Below, in pieces: positions 1 through 11,823 of a stretch of 64,000 nt of DNA. Position numbers and translations under genes: made by a program. The DNA lies in assembly GCA_965240325.2 (NCBI GenBank), contig OZ251222.1, forward strand, positions 682,001 through 746,000, in the 5' to 3' direction. The stretch comes from Rebecca billardiae RCC1528 (lineage: Eukaryota > Haptophyta). The notes under the pieces were generated by a model. That model did not search any database and was not told the DNA's origin. It was given only the letters and a program-made list of their open reading frames with translations. Position 1 is the first letter of the stretch. Each line of letters opens with the position of its first letter.

Positions 1-839
1 ACGCGGCGAGTGAGGTGCTTCGCATCCACGCGGCGGAGCTGCGGCTGGGGCTCGCGCGGCGCATCGACCGCTCGTCCTCGCTGCGCGGCACCCTCGCCGC
101 GCTCGAGGCGCACAACCCCGACCCGGCCGTGCACGAGGCGTTCGTCCGAGTCGTGAGCGACGGCGGCGCGAGACGCCGGGACGCGTCGCAGCCGCCGTCG
201 CCGCGCCGCGCCGCGACGCCGCGCGCGCCCGGCGCGCCGCACGGCGGCGGCAGCGCGGAGTGGGAGGTGGAGTACGAGTGGGGGCTGCCGCCCGCCGGGA
301 GCGCGGCCGCGCGGCGCGGCAGCGCCTCCGGAAGCGACACCTCCGATCCGGACCCCGAGCGCGCGCCGCCGCCGCCGCCGCCGCCCAATCCCGCCGTGGC
401 CGCGGCCGCGTGTCAGGAGGAGGACACCGGCGGGCGCGCGCACTCGGCGCTGCGCGTGGCTGTGCGCTCGCCGCTGCACTTCGTCGCGTCGCCGGCGCTC
501 GGCGCGCGGCTGCTCGGCTTCTTCAGCGTCGCCGGCGCCGCCGAGCAGGCGGCGATGCAGGCGCTGGTCAGCTCGCAGCTCGAGGCGCTCTCCTCGTGGC
601 GCGACCGCGCGCTCGCCGAGCTGCTGGCGCGCCGCACGCAGCTGGCGGTCGACGTGCGCGTGCGCGCGCCGCGCGTGCTGCTGCCGGCGGACGAGCGCGA
701 CGCGCGGTGCGCGCTGCTCGTGCTCGACTTGGGCCACCTCTCGGCGCGCTCGTCCGAGCTCGGCGGCGGTGCGGGCGGCGTTGGCGGCGGCGGCGGCGGC
801 GGCGGCGTTGGCGGCGGCGGCGGCGTTGGCGGCGGCGGC

Positions 840-877
<38 letters not shown>

Positions 878-1489
878 CGGCGCATCCCTCCGGCGCGCGC
901 CCACGGTGGACTGGGGGTGCGCCGAGCTCGGCGCCGAGCTCGGCGGAGATCTCGGCGGAGAGATCGACCTGGGCGCCATCGAGCTGTACGACCGCTTCTC
1001 GCTCTCGGTGCGCCGCGTGTGCGTGCTGCTCAAGCGCAAGGGCGCGGCACCGCCAGAGTTGCTCGGGCCAGCGGGTGACGGCGCCGCTGCGGACGACGCG
1101 GGGCACGGCAGCCTAGACGAGCTGGCCGCCGGCGGCGAGCGGCTGCTGCACCGGCTGGACGTGCGGGTGGGCGCGGCGGTGTGCGTCTCCGCGACGCTCT
1201 CGCCGCAGCTGCCGCAGTACGTGGCGCGCGCGGCGCTGAGCGCGGACGCGGACGCGGACGGCGGCGGGCCGAGCCCGCCGCCGCCGCCGCGGCGCGCGGA
1301 CGGCGGCGCGGACGGTGGCGCGCCGCTGCAGCTGCGCATTTCGAGCGCGCAGCTCAGCGAGGTGACCGCCATCCTGAGCGCCGCGCTCGAGCCGTATGCC
1401 GCGCTCTCCGTGGCGGCGGCGCCGCCGCCGCCGGCCGCGGCCGTCCCTGCGGGGCCGGGCTGGGCCGAGCCGGCAGCGGTCGGAGCGCA

Positions 1490-1528
<39 letters not shown>

Positions 1529-2184
1529 GCCACCGCCACCGTCGATCGCTCTCGAGCTCGCGGCCGCCGAGAGCACCGCCGCCGCCACGCCGCAGCCTGC
1601 CGAGATCGGCGACTCGCCGGGCGCGCTCCTGCTGCTGACGATCACGGTGCCGGCGCTGGCGCTGCACCTCGCCGACGGCGCGTCCGTGCCCGAGGGCGGC
1701 GGCGCGCCGGCCGGGCCCGCCGACAGCGCGCAGGCGCCGCTGGCTCTGGTGCGCGCGCGCGGCATCGAGCTGCGCGCGCGCGCCGAGCGCGCGGGCGGCG
1801 GCACGCGCCTGCAGTTCCGGCTCGCCTCGCTCGGCATCGTGAACGAGCGCGTGGCAGAGGGCGCGCCGACGCGGCTGCTCGTGCGCTCGCACGACGAGTC
1901 AGACTCCGACGCGGCGGCGGCGGGCGGCGCGCCCGATCTCGTCCTGATCTCGTATGCCACCGGCGGGGCCGTGAACTCACTCGCGGACGCGCACGCGGCG
2001 CCGAGCGCGGCCGCGGTCGACGCGGCGGCACTCAGCGCCGCGCTGCGCCCGCGCGCGGCGCTCTCGATCGCGTTCGGCGGCGTCGACGTGCACTGGTGCC
2101 CCGCCGTGGCGGAGCGAGTGATCGGCTTCGCGTACGCACGCACCGACGGCGGCGCGCCGAGCGCTGTCCCGCTGCCCGGCGCGA

Positions 2185-2217
<33 letters not shown>

Positions 2218-4081
2218 GCGACGCGCAGCGCGAGCGCGCGCGCGCCGACTCGGCCGCGAGCGCGCGCTCGCCGCCGCCGCTCGCGCAGCGCTCGGCGTCG
2301 GCGCGCGACGACGAGGTGAGCCTGATCGTGAACGCGTCGATGCGCACCGTCAGCTTCTGGATGCACCTCGACCTGGACGACGCGGACGACGCGCGGCGCG
2401 GCGGCGCGGCACCGTGCCTCGCGCGCGCAGACTGCCGCGAGCTGCGCGCGCAACACGTGCTCGGAGCGGACGGCGGCACGCTGCTGCGCTGCTCGGCGCA
2501 CGCGTTCGCGCTCACGCCGCTGCTCTCGTCCGAGCCGCTCGCGCAGCGGCCGATGCTGAGCCCGGCGTTCGCGGCGACGCCGCCGGACGCGCCCGCCGCC
2601 GACGCACCGCCGCCCTCGCCCCGTGCCGCCGCCGACGCACCGCTCCTAGTTCTGACCTACTGCACTCTGGTGCCGCCCGCGCCGCGGCGCGCGGTGCGGG
2701 CGCTCGTCGCGCCCGAGGCGGCCGCGAGCGGCGGCGCCGAGCCGGTGCGCTCCGAGCCGCCGTCCGAGCTGCCGTACAGTGCGGAGCTGGCGATCTCGCT
2801 CGGCGAGATTGCCGTGTGCTACTATCAGCCGGACGTGCTGGCCCTCCATGCCTACCTCCACCAAGGGCTGCTCGGCACGATTGTGGGGAGCGCGGAGACG
2901 GCGGTGGCGGAGGTGGCGCGGGGAGAGGCGCCGGAGGGGGAGGCCGCCGGCAGCGGCGGCACGCGGCTGCGCGTGCGCACGGGCGCGACGCGGCTGTTCA
3001 TGCCGGCAGACAAGCGCTGCGCGGCGGGAGTGGTCGCTCACATCGGCTCGCTCGAGCTCGCGCACACCAACGCCGCCGACGGCGCCGGCGGCGTGGACAC
3101 GGTGTACACGACGCGAGCGCGCGCGCTGCAGCTGCGCACGGCGGGCGGGCCGGACGCGGACGCGCCCTCCGGACCGCTCGCGCCGCTGATGCGCCGCACC
3201 AACCTCGAGGTGAGCGTGAACATGCCGATGGCGCTGGACGCACGCGCGCCGCGCCATACCGTCTGGCTGCGCGCGCACGCCAGCGCGTCCGACGTCGAGC
3301 TGGAGTTGACCGTTGGTCAGTACTGCCTGCTGATGGAGACCCTGGAATCAAACCTGGGCGCGGAGCCGGCGGCGGCGTACGAGGCGCTGCTGGCGGAGGC
3401 GGGCGCGGCGGGCGCGGCGGGCGCGGCGGGCGCGGCGGGCGCGGCGGGCGCGGCGGGCGCGGCGGGCGCGGCGGGCGCGGCGGGCGCGGAGCCGGACGCC
3501 GCCGACCCCGCCTCGCGCTTCGAGCTCGACTTCGAGCTCGTCGGCGTCTCGCTGCGCGCGCACGACGCGCAGGGGCCGGCGGCGCGCGCGGTCGTCGAGG
3601 CGCTGCGCTTCACGTGTGCGCGGCAGCTGGGGCGGCTGGAGCTTGGGCTGTTCTGCGACGGGATTTCTTGCGCGCCGCTCGCGTGCAGGGCGGCCGAGGG
3701 CGGCGGCGCGCCGGCGCCGCGCCTGCCCTTCCTCCTGCGCACCGCGCCGAGCGCACACGCGCCCGTCTCGCCGCCGGCCGCGCGCGGCGGCTCGGGGCCG
3801 ACCTCGCCGCGCGCCGCCGCCGCCGCCGCCGCCGCGGCGGGTCGCGCCTCCCCGCCCGGCGGCGGCGCGCGCCCGTGGCAGCGGCAGCTGGAGGTGGAGT
3901 ACGTGCGCACGCTCTCGCCTCCCGCCGTGCCTCCTCCCGCCGCGCGCGCCGAGCCCGCGCCCCCGCAGCAGCAGCAGGGCAGCGCGGCGTTTGTGCACGT
4001 GCACCTGGGCGGCCTCCATCTTGTGCTGCTGCACGCGCACGCGCTCAGGCTCGCGCGGTTTGGGTATGCGCCGTTTGAGGC

Positions 4082-4113
<32 letters not shown>

Positions 4114-6516
4114 AGGGCGGGCGTGAGAGGGCGGAGGCCTCGCCGCCACAGCCGCCGCAGCCTCCGCCCTCGCCCGTGGCTCCGTGCAGCATGGAGGTGG
4201 CGGTGGTGGTGAGCGAATGTCTCGTGCACGTGCCCATGCAGCCAGGCGCGGCGCGCGCGGGGCCTGGCGGCGCCGAGCCCGCCGCGCGCGCAGAGCAGGA
4301 CGCGCTCAGCAGCGCGGTGCACGGCCCTTGCCTCGTGCTGCGCGGCACTGGCATGCTGCAGTACTCCACAGAGTCGCGCGGCGCGGGCGGCGCGGGAGGC
4401 GGCGGCGCGGCCGAGGGCGCGCACTCGACGCAGCGCGTCGTGTTGCGGCTGCCCGGGCTGGGCGCGTATCTGCAGCAGCGCCCGCCGCCGCGCGCGCACG
4501 ACAGCGCGCGCGCCGTTGTCGAGGAGGACGCCTCCGCCGACGCGGCGGTGCGCGCGCCGCCGCTCAAGCTCGTCAGCGGCCTTCACCTTGAGGCGCGCGC
4601 AACCCGCGTCTGCCCGACACCCTCCGCCGCCGCCGCCGCCGCCGCGGAGGGCGACGCTGAGTGGACCGAGCTGGACGTGCAGGCGGCGAACGAGCTGCAC
4701 GGCACTGTCTCGTACACCGCGGCGGTGGCGCTCGCCGGGATTGGCGCATCGCTGCTCGCCGCGGCCGCGGGCGGCGCGGCGGACGCGGCGGCGGCGGCGG
4801 CGGCGGGCGGCGATGCGCGTGCGTCTGGCGGCGCCGCCGCGCCCGCGTCAGTCTCGCACCCCGCCGCCGAGCGCGCGCCGCACCCCGCGCCGCCGCCCTC
4901 CTTCTCCGCCAAGCTCGCCACGTCCGGTTGCTCCCTCGTCCTCGTGAACGATCTGGCGGGCCGTGACGTGCCGTTGCTGCGGCTGCGCCTCCCGCGGCTC
5001 GAGGGCTCGGTCGCCATGCTGGGCGCGCGCGTGCAGCTCACGTTTGCCGCGCGCGTCTCGCTGCTCGCGCACAACGCGCACCTGCTCGCGTGGGAGCCGC
5101 TGCTCGAGGAGTGGCCGTTCGAGGCGAAGGTGAGCTCGGCGGGAACTGGCACGAGCTCGGGCGCGCACGCCAGCCGAGCGACCTCCGCGCCGCCGTCCGC
5201 CGCCGCCGCCGCCGCCGGCGGCAGCGGCTCCGCGGACGGCTCCGCGCCGCCGCCGACGGGGCCGACGACGACGCGCACGCCGCCGGCCGCGTATTACGCC
5301 GAGGTGCACGCGGACGCGCCGCTCAACCTGAACGTCTCGTCCGAGCTGCTCGAGCTGCTCACGCACACGGCGCAGACGTTGCGCGCTGACTACGCCGCGC
5401 TGCGCCGCGCGCCGCGCGGCGCCGAGGCGTCCGCGCTCGACCCGGCCGCGCTCGGCAGCCGCCGCCCGTTCGACGCGTACGTCTTGCTCAACGCGTGCGG
5501 CTCCTCGCTTGCGTACGCCGCCGCGCGCTCGGACGGCTGGGGGGTGGTGCCGGACGGCGCGCGCGTGAGCGTCATGCCACTCGACCGCTCGCCCGCGGGC
5601 CGGCCCGCGCCCACGCTGTCGATCTGGCTTGAGGGCTGGCAGCCGCTCAGCGACGTGCCGGTGGGGCGGGTCGGGCGGCGGTGGCACGCGCTCGCGCCCG
5701 CGGACGGCGGCGCGCGGCGCTCGGCGTCCGCGCCGACGCCCTTCGCCGTCGTCGACGTGAGCCTGTGCGCGGACACTCGCGTGATTGCCGTGCGCTCGCC
5801 GTGGTGTGTGCGCAACCTCTCGACGCGCGCGCTCAGCGTCTCGGTGCGCCAGGCGGGGATCGGCGGCGTCGAGCCCCTCGTGCTCGTGCGCCGGCTGCCG
5901 GCCGGCGGCGCGCTGCCGCTGCCGCTGTGCGCGCGCACGCACGACGGCGCGTGGCAGCTCGCGCTGCGGCCGCTGCCGGACGGCTCGCACTCGTGGTCGA
6001 ATCTCTTTGCGCTCCCGCCGGTGCCGCCCGAGGCGGCGGCGGCGGCGGGCGGCGGCGGGCTCGGCGGCGGGCTCGGTGGCGGCGGCGGCGGCGGCGCGCG
6101 GCACGCGCCGGCGGCGCAATCGTCCGAGCTGACTGCGCGCGCGCTCGACCAGGCCGCCTCCGACTGCACGCTGCTCATGCGGTACGCGGGCGGCGCGCAC
6201 CGGCGTATGTCTACGGTCAGCATCCTGCCTCCGGTCGTGCTGCGAAACGGCCTGTGCCGCCCGCTGCGGTACGGCGCGCACGCGCAGCCGACGGACGCGG
6301 CCAGGGCGCGCGCCGCGGCCGCGCCCGCGCCGCTCCGCGGTGAGCTGCAGCCGGGCGACGAGGCGGCGATCTTTGCGCCGAGCTCGAGCGCGCTGCAGCT
6401 GCAGGTGATGCTGGCGGGCTTCCCGCAGCCATCCACCATCGGCGTGCTGCCGCTCGGCCACAGCCGGCACGGCGGCGGCGGCGGCGGCGGGAGCGGCGGG
6501 AGCGGCGGCGGCGGGA

Positions 6517-6556
<40 letters not shown>

Positions 6557-9500
6557 GCCCCTTGCAGAGCAGCTCGAGCCGTGCGAGCTCCGGCTCGTCT
6601 CGGCGGACCGGCAGCAGCTCTCGGTGCGCGTGCTGCGCCGGGTGGAGGCGACACGCGTCGTGCGACTCTCTCTCGTCGTGCCGCTCTGGGTGACGAACCT
6701 CACCAGCCTGCCGCTGGGCTACTCGCGCGCGTTCGAGCGCTCTGAGCAGCAGCCCGCGTCGCGCTTCGGGTTCGTGCCGGTCGATGACTCGCGGCTCGTG
6801 GTGGACGTGTTCGAGAACGAGCGGCGGCCGACGCTGTTCGAGCCGTTCTCGCGCGCCGAGCTTTACGCAACGGATGCGTGCGGCGCGCTATGCGACGAGG
6901 ATGGCCAGCCGCTGCCGTGCGCGGTCGGGGCGGACGGCCCGGGCGCTTTGCTGCTGCCGCCGCGCGGCTGGGCGTGGTCGGGCGATTGGGCGATCGTGCG
7001 CGACCGCACGACGGACGACGCGGGCTGGGCGTACGCGCTGAGCTGGCAGTCGGCATGGCACGCGCTTGAGCAGCCGACCTCGCTCGTGCGCCGCCGGCGC
7101 TGGCGCCGCGAGCGCGTGCGCGCCGTCCCGAGCGCAGAGGCCGTCGCGTTTGCCGCCGCGTCGTGCGCGCCCGCGGTGGTGCCTGTCGCGCCGGAGCGCG
7201 CGCTGCACATCTGCGTCGCCTCGGCGTCGGAGCACTCGCCGCGGCTCGCGCTGCGCGACGCGAGCACCGGCTCGATCGCACTCTCGCTCGGCGGCGCCGC
7301 GCGCCGGCCCGATGGCCTGCGCTGCTGCTACGAGCTCGCCGCGCACGTGGGCGTCGCGGAGGGCACGCACGGGTTCACGCGCACGCTCACCGTGCGCGCT
7401 CGCTACACGCTCAGCAACCGGCTGCGCGCGCCGCTCGCGTTCGCGCAGCTGGGGCGCGAGGGCGCGGTGCCACCCCTCGTGCTTGGCGAGCACGGCGCGA
7501 GCAGCGGCGCGCCCGGCGGCGGCGGCCTGCTTGCGCCGGGCGCGAGCGTCGGGCTGCACTGGCCGGATGGGGAGGGCGCGCGCGTGTTCAGACTTCGAGA
7601 CGCGACGGCGGCGGCGGCGGCGGCGGCCGCGCCGTCCGCCGAGCGCGGCGCCGGCGGCGACGACGCGGCGGCGTGGGGGCCGCCGCTCCCGCTGGACGAC
7701 GGCGAATACATTTGCTTCCTGCCGCTGCGCGCGGGCTCGACGCCGCCGCCGGGTGGCCGCGTCGTCCGCGCGCTCGTGCAGCCCTCCTCGCACGCGCGCG
7801 CCCACGAGCGCCTCGAGCGGATCGTGGTGGTCGAGGCGCGCGCCGACGGCGCCGCCATCGACCTGTGCGTGCGCGAGCCGACGCGCACGGAGACGGCCGT
7901 GCCGTTCTACCTCCACAACACGTCGCGTGCGCACGTGAGCGCGCTGCAGGCGCCGTGCGACGAGCTGCGCAACCCGACGCGGCTCACCCCCGCCGCGCCG
8001 GGCGAGTGCGTGCCCCTGCTGCTCGAGAGCCACGCCGTGCCGCTGGCGCGCGTGGCCTTCAGCGTGCGCGCGGGCGCGAGCGCGCCGCTCACGATCCGCC
8101 CCGCGGCCAAGGGCGAGGCGCGTGTGCTCGACGCGGGCGGCGGCACGCGCCTGCTCTGCGCGGTGGAGGCGCGCGGGCCGGTGCGCGTGCTCTGCGTCCG
8201 GGACACCGCGCCGCCGCCGCGTACCACGCCGGGGACCGTCGCGCGCGCCGGCGAGACGGCGGAGCGCGCGACGCCCGCGGCCGGCGCGCCGCCGCCGCCG
8301 GCGCGCGCCGCCGCGGCCGCGGCCGCGTCTGGAAGCGCGGAGCGCTCGCGCGCGGCGCGCGCGGACGCGCCCACGGTGCGCGACGCGGTGGACTGGGCGC
8401 TGCACCTCGCCGCCGTGCGCGTCTCCTTCGTCCACCGCGGCCGCGAGCACCTCCTCGCCTCCGCCGAGGAGATCGCCGCGCTCGTCGGACCGTCGAGCGC
8501 GCCGGGCGGCGGCATGGCGGCGTCGGTGCGCGTGCGCTGGCTCGAGCTGAATAATCAGCTGCCGCGAGCACCCTTCCCCGCGCTGCTGCGCCCGGCGCAC
8601 GCGCGCGCGGGGCCCGCTGCCGCGCACGCCGGCGCCGCGCCGCGCAAGGGCCCGAGGAGCGCACCCGCCTCCGCGCGCGCACCCGCCGTCTTCGAGGCGC
8701 GCGCCGAGTGGACCGAGCGCACGGCCACGACCGCGGTCGTGCGGCTCGTCTCGGCGCGCGCCGCGAGCGTCGACCTCGCGCTGGACACGCGCACGGCCGC
8801 GCAGCTGCTCGGCGCGTACGTCGACGTGAGCGGCGCGCTCGCCGAGCTGCTCGAGCTCGTCTCCGGGCCGCCCGCGCCGCCGCCCGGCGCCGACGACGAC
8901 GAGCGCGCGGCGGACGCCGCCGCAGGCCGCGTGCGTGCCACCGTCCCGAGCGAGGTGGCCGCGCGCGCGCGCGCCGCGGCCGCGGCGCGCGGCGGCGCGG
9001 CGGCGCGCGGCGTGCACAAGACGTACCTCTCCTGGCTGCACCTGCAGCCGCTCAAGGTGTTCCTCAGCGTGCGCTCGTCCGGCTCGGGGCTGCGCGCGCT
9101 CCTCGAGGCCGCCGAGCGCGCGCAGCGCGCCGGCGACGGCGGCACGTCCGCGGCGGCGCGGCCGGCGCACCCGTCCGCGCCGCTCGCGGCCGTGGTGGGC
9201 AACAGCCTGTCCGCCGCGTTGCTCCACTTCTCCCGGGAGCCCCTCCGGATCAACCCGATCACGCTCGAGGAGTTCTGGGGGCCGACCGCGCTGCTCGGCG
9301 CGACGGTGACCGAGCACTACCGCGCGTGCACGCTCTCCCAGCTCCACGGCAAGGTGGGCTCGCTCGAAGTGCTCGGCAACCCGCGCCGGCTGTTTGCGCA
9401 TCTCTCGACCGGCATGTCCGACGCCTTCTACGAGCCGTATGAGCGGCTGCTCGTCGGGCCGGGCGAGTTCTTCGAGGCGGTGGGGAAGGGGACGGTCTCG

Positions 9501-10343
9501 CTCGGGCGGAACGTCGTCGCGGGCGTCTCGCAGTCCGCCGCCTCGCTCACCGGCTCGCTCGCGCGCGGCGTGGCCGAGCTCTCACTCGACCGCGAGTACG
9601 TCGCGCGCCGCTCGGAAGGTTCCGAGAACTCTCGCGCGGTGCGCAATGCGGGCGAGGGCGTGCTCAAAGGCATGCTGCGCGCGGGCGAGGGGATCGGCCG
9701 CGGGGTCTCCGGGCTGCTCACCGACCCGATCACCGGCGCGCAGCGCGACGGGCTCGAGGGCTTTGGCCGCGGCCTCGCGTCCGGCATCGTCGGCCTGGCG
9801 GTCAAGCCGATCGTCGGAGTGGCCGACCTGGCGTCCAACGTGGCGGAGGGCGTGGCCGCCTCGTCCGCGTCGCCCGAGGAGCAGCGCGCTCTCGGCGCGC
9901 TGCAGGAGCGCGTGCGGCTGCCGCGCGCGTTCGGCCCGCACGGCGAGCTCGTGCCGTTCAGCGAGCAGGGCGCGCTCGCCGCGCGCGCGCTCGAGGCCGT
10001 GCGCACGGCGAGCCGCACCGGCCGCTTCGACGCCGACCGACTGGTGGGGGACGTGGGCGCGACGCTCGTCACGACGCGCCATCTGATCGGTGTGCACAAG
10101 CGCGACACGCAGCCGAGCCGGCAGTGGTTCGTGCCGCTCGCGTCGATCGTGTGCGCCGAGGTGGCGGGCACGGCGGTGCGCCTGCACGCCGCGCGCGGCG
10201 AGGCGTGCCCGCCCGTGCGCTGCACGTCGGACGCCGAGGCACGCCGGCTGTACGAGCTGGTCACGCACGCGCTGCTCGCCGTCAATCTGGTCGTGGACGA
10301 GGACGAGGGCGGCGCCGGCCCGCTCGACGAGGCTGGCGGCTAG
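1..10343 (+). CDS. VPS13-family bridge-like lipid transfer protein, 5' partial
   Basis: About 3,445 codons are open from the left edge of the window to a TAG at 10341-10343 with no intron evident. The frame is still open at base 3 and no ATG is seen near the edge, so the gene starts outside and the N-terminal chorein region is missing. VPS13 proteins form hydrophobic grooves that move lipids between organelle membranes. Support is strongest at the C-terminus: NPITLEEFWGP followed by a run of amphipathic glycine-rich helices (GKGTVSLGRNVVAGVS, AGEGIGRGVSGLLTDPITGA, GLAVKPIVGVADLASNV) at about residues 3075-3300, the VPS13/ATG2-type C-terminal region, then a PH-like end (TRHLIGVHKRDTQPSRQWF). 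The middle (about residues 2200-2900) has repeated strand-rich units such as LSLVVPLWVTNLTSLPLGYS, fitting the VAB/SHR-BD region. Long polyGly, polyPro and polyAla runs interrupt it. Family call firm; substrate and membrane unknown. Confidence 0.85.
762..878 (+). repeat. GGC-type trinucleotide expansion inside the VPS13-like gene
   Basis: Near-pure GGC/GTT-interrupted repeats encode a glycine run with occasional valines (about residues 250-290). The reading frame is kept. A similar CCG tract near 1490-1545 encodes polyproline and another GGC tract near 6470-6555 encodes Gly/Ser. Confidence 0.9.
3399..3487 (+). repeat. 9-bp minisatellite encoding (Gly-Ala-Ala)n
   Basis: About nine tandem copies of a GCGGGCGCG unit lie in frame in the VPS13-like gene and encode repeated GAA tripeptides between two more normal segments. 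The unit length keeps the frame whatever the copy number. Confidence 0.85.
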
Positions 10344-11056
10344 GCTCCGCCCTTTGGCTTCGGCCTGTCGATCTGCGCCGTACGTGGCGCGCTGAGCGGC
10401 TGAGGGGCAGCCGAGGGTCGACTCAGACTGGTCACTGGGTGACTGGGTCGGGAGGATCGCGAGTGACATGCCGTGTGAGTGTGTCTGTGACACTCGTGTC
10501 TTGTCGCTCGGACAGACGTGTCACGTGCCAGACGACGACGTCAACGACAAGCAGTACGACAACGTGGACTCGGCGCGGTGCACGCGCCCTGATCGCCGCA
10601 GCCATCTGATCGCTAAGCCCGCGCTTTTTAAAATATATATTTAATTAATAGCGCATCAGCAGCAGTAGTAATATACTACTATACCGCGCGCCTCTGGCTC
10701 TGACGCCGTTCGACCAGAGTGCGCGACGTCACATGCGCGCGCTACGTACTATGACTATAATAATAATACGACTCAGCGTCACGATTATTAGCTCATATAT
10801 TCTGAACGTCACCGTATCCGACAGGCTTCTTGCTGCCAATGCTGGCGTCACGAGTCATGGCCCGCTGTAGTGTGACGTGGAGGTCCGCGCGATCCGCGGA
10901 GCATAAATCAAGCGACGAGCCGGCCGCGAGCAGCACGTGATCAAGGCGTGCTTGCGATGGCGCGTGCATCCCCAGCGCTCCCCAGAGCGCCGGAGCAACG
11001 CAAGCGTGTCTCCACGCGTACCCCATTTCCGCGATCGCGGCATACAGTAGCGGTGC
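10344..11056. other. Intergenic, no gene seen
   Basis: Between the VPS13-like stop and the convergent small gene. It includes an AT-rich patch at about 10625-10680 and short GTGAC/GTCAC-like words. No coding exon, tRNA or clear terminator is recognised. Confidence 0.6.
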
Positions 11057-11579
11057 TCATGCATCGTCGTAGTTCTGGCATGTCTCGCGGTTCATCGGGT
11101 TGTCGCAGGGCAAGAGGCCAAAGTTGCCCTTGGCCAGAGCCTCGACGCCAGGCACCATCTTCGAAAGCACGTTCGTCACGCCCGCCGCCCCACCGAACGC
11201 CCCCGAGTCGAACCAGTTGGGCGTGTGCCTGGGACGCGTAAGGGGGGCGCACGAGAGGCGGGCAGGGGGTGAGGCTGGGAGCGGGTACGAGGGCTAGGCC
11301 GCGCGGATCCCGCGGGCTCATGCGTCCCTGTCGTGCGCACGCTCGCGCGTGGCGTGGCAGCTGCGCACGCCGCACTCACGTCTTCGGGTTCATGATGAAG
11401 TCGTACGAGTGCTTCTCATCGTGGTCCTCGCCGAGACCGAACGCCTTCCCACCCATGGCCTCGTTGTGGCCGAGGTGGCAGAGGGTCGAGCCGGGCTGGC
11501 ACGTCGGGTCGACGCGCGCCCTCTCCTCGAAGTACTCGTGCTGCGCATCGATCGACTTCTCAATGCTCGGGAAGACCAT
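11057..11579 (-). CDS. Uncharacterised 123-residue protein, two exons
   Basis: Exon 1 is 11579-11380 (ATG at 11579) and exon 2 is 11228-11057 (TGA). The junction reads AAGAC|GTGAGT at the donor and TCCCAG|GCACAC at the acceptor. Joining them keeps the frame (200 + 172 = 372 nt). The protein starts MVFPSIEKSIDAQHEYFEE, is rich in acidic residues and His, and ends DNPMNRETCQNYDDA. Four cysteines are present and no membrane segment is seen. The family is not recognised. It lies head-to-head with the MFS transporter gene, 244 bp apart. A further upstream exon cannot be excluded. The gene is judged real because both splice sites are canonical and the frames join exactly. Confidence 0.6.
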
Positions 11580-11823
11580 CGCGCCGCGACGACAAAGGAG
11601 CGCTTGGCGGACGAGGGCGTTTGAGCAAAAGCAGCGTGCGCCGTGCGGGTGTTGGCTGGGATCCGGGCGAGTCAGCGGCAAAGCCACCACACCAGGCAAC
11701 TTCAGGGAGATTTCCCAGGCGGCACCGGACTGCTGATCAACAGCTCGTAGCTCCGGACACTGCCGGGCCGCCACGACTTTCGAGACGTCTTGCACCCTCG
11801 CCGCCCGGCTCGCCGCCTCGACG
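11580..11823. promoter_or_regulatory. Divergent intergenic region (small unknown gene / MFS gene)
   Basis: 244 bp separate the ATGs of the minus-strand small gene (11579) and the plus-strand MFS gene (11824), so promoters and 5' UTRs of both should lie here. No named motif is assigned. Confidence 0.45.

Noticed and set aside
413-10100. Many long minus-strand frames opposite the VPS13-like gene
   Set aside because: In very GC-rich coding DNA stop codons are rare on all frames. The plus frame carries the conserved C-terminal VPS13 region and the others are low complexity.
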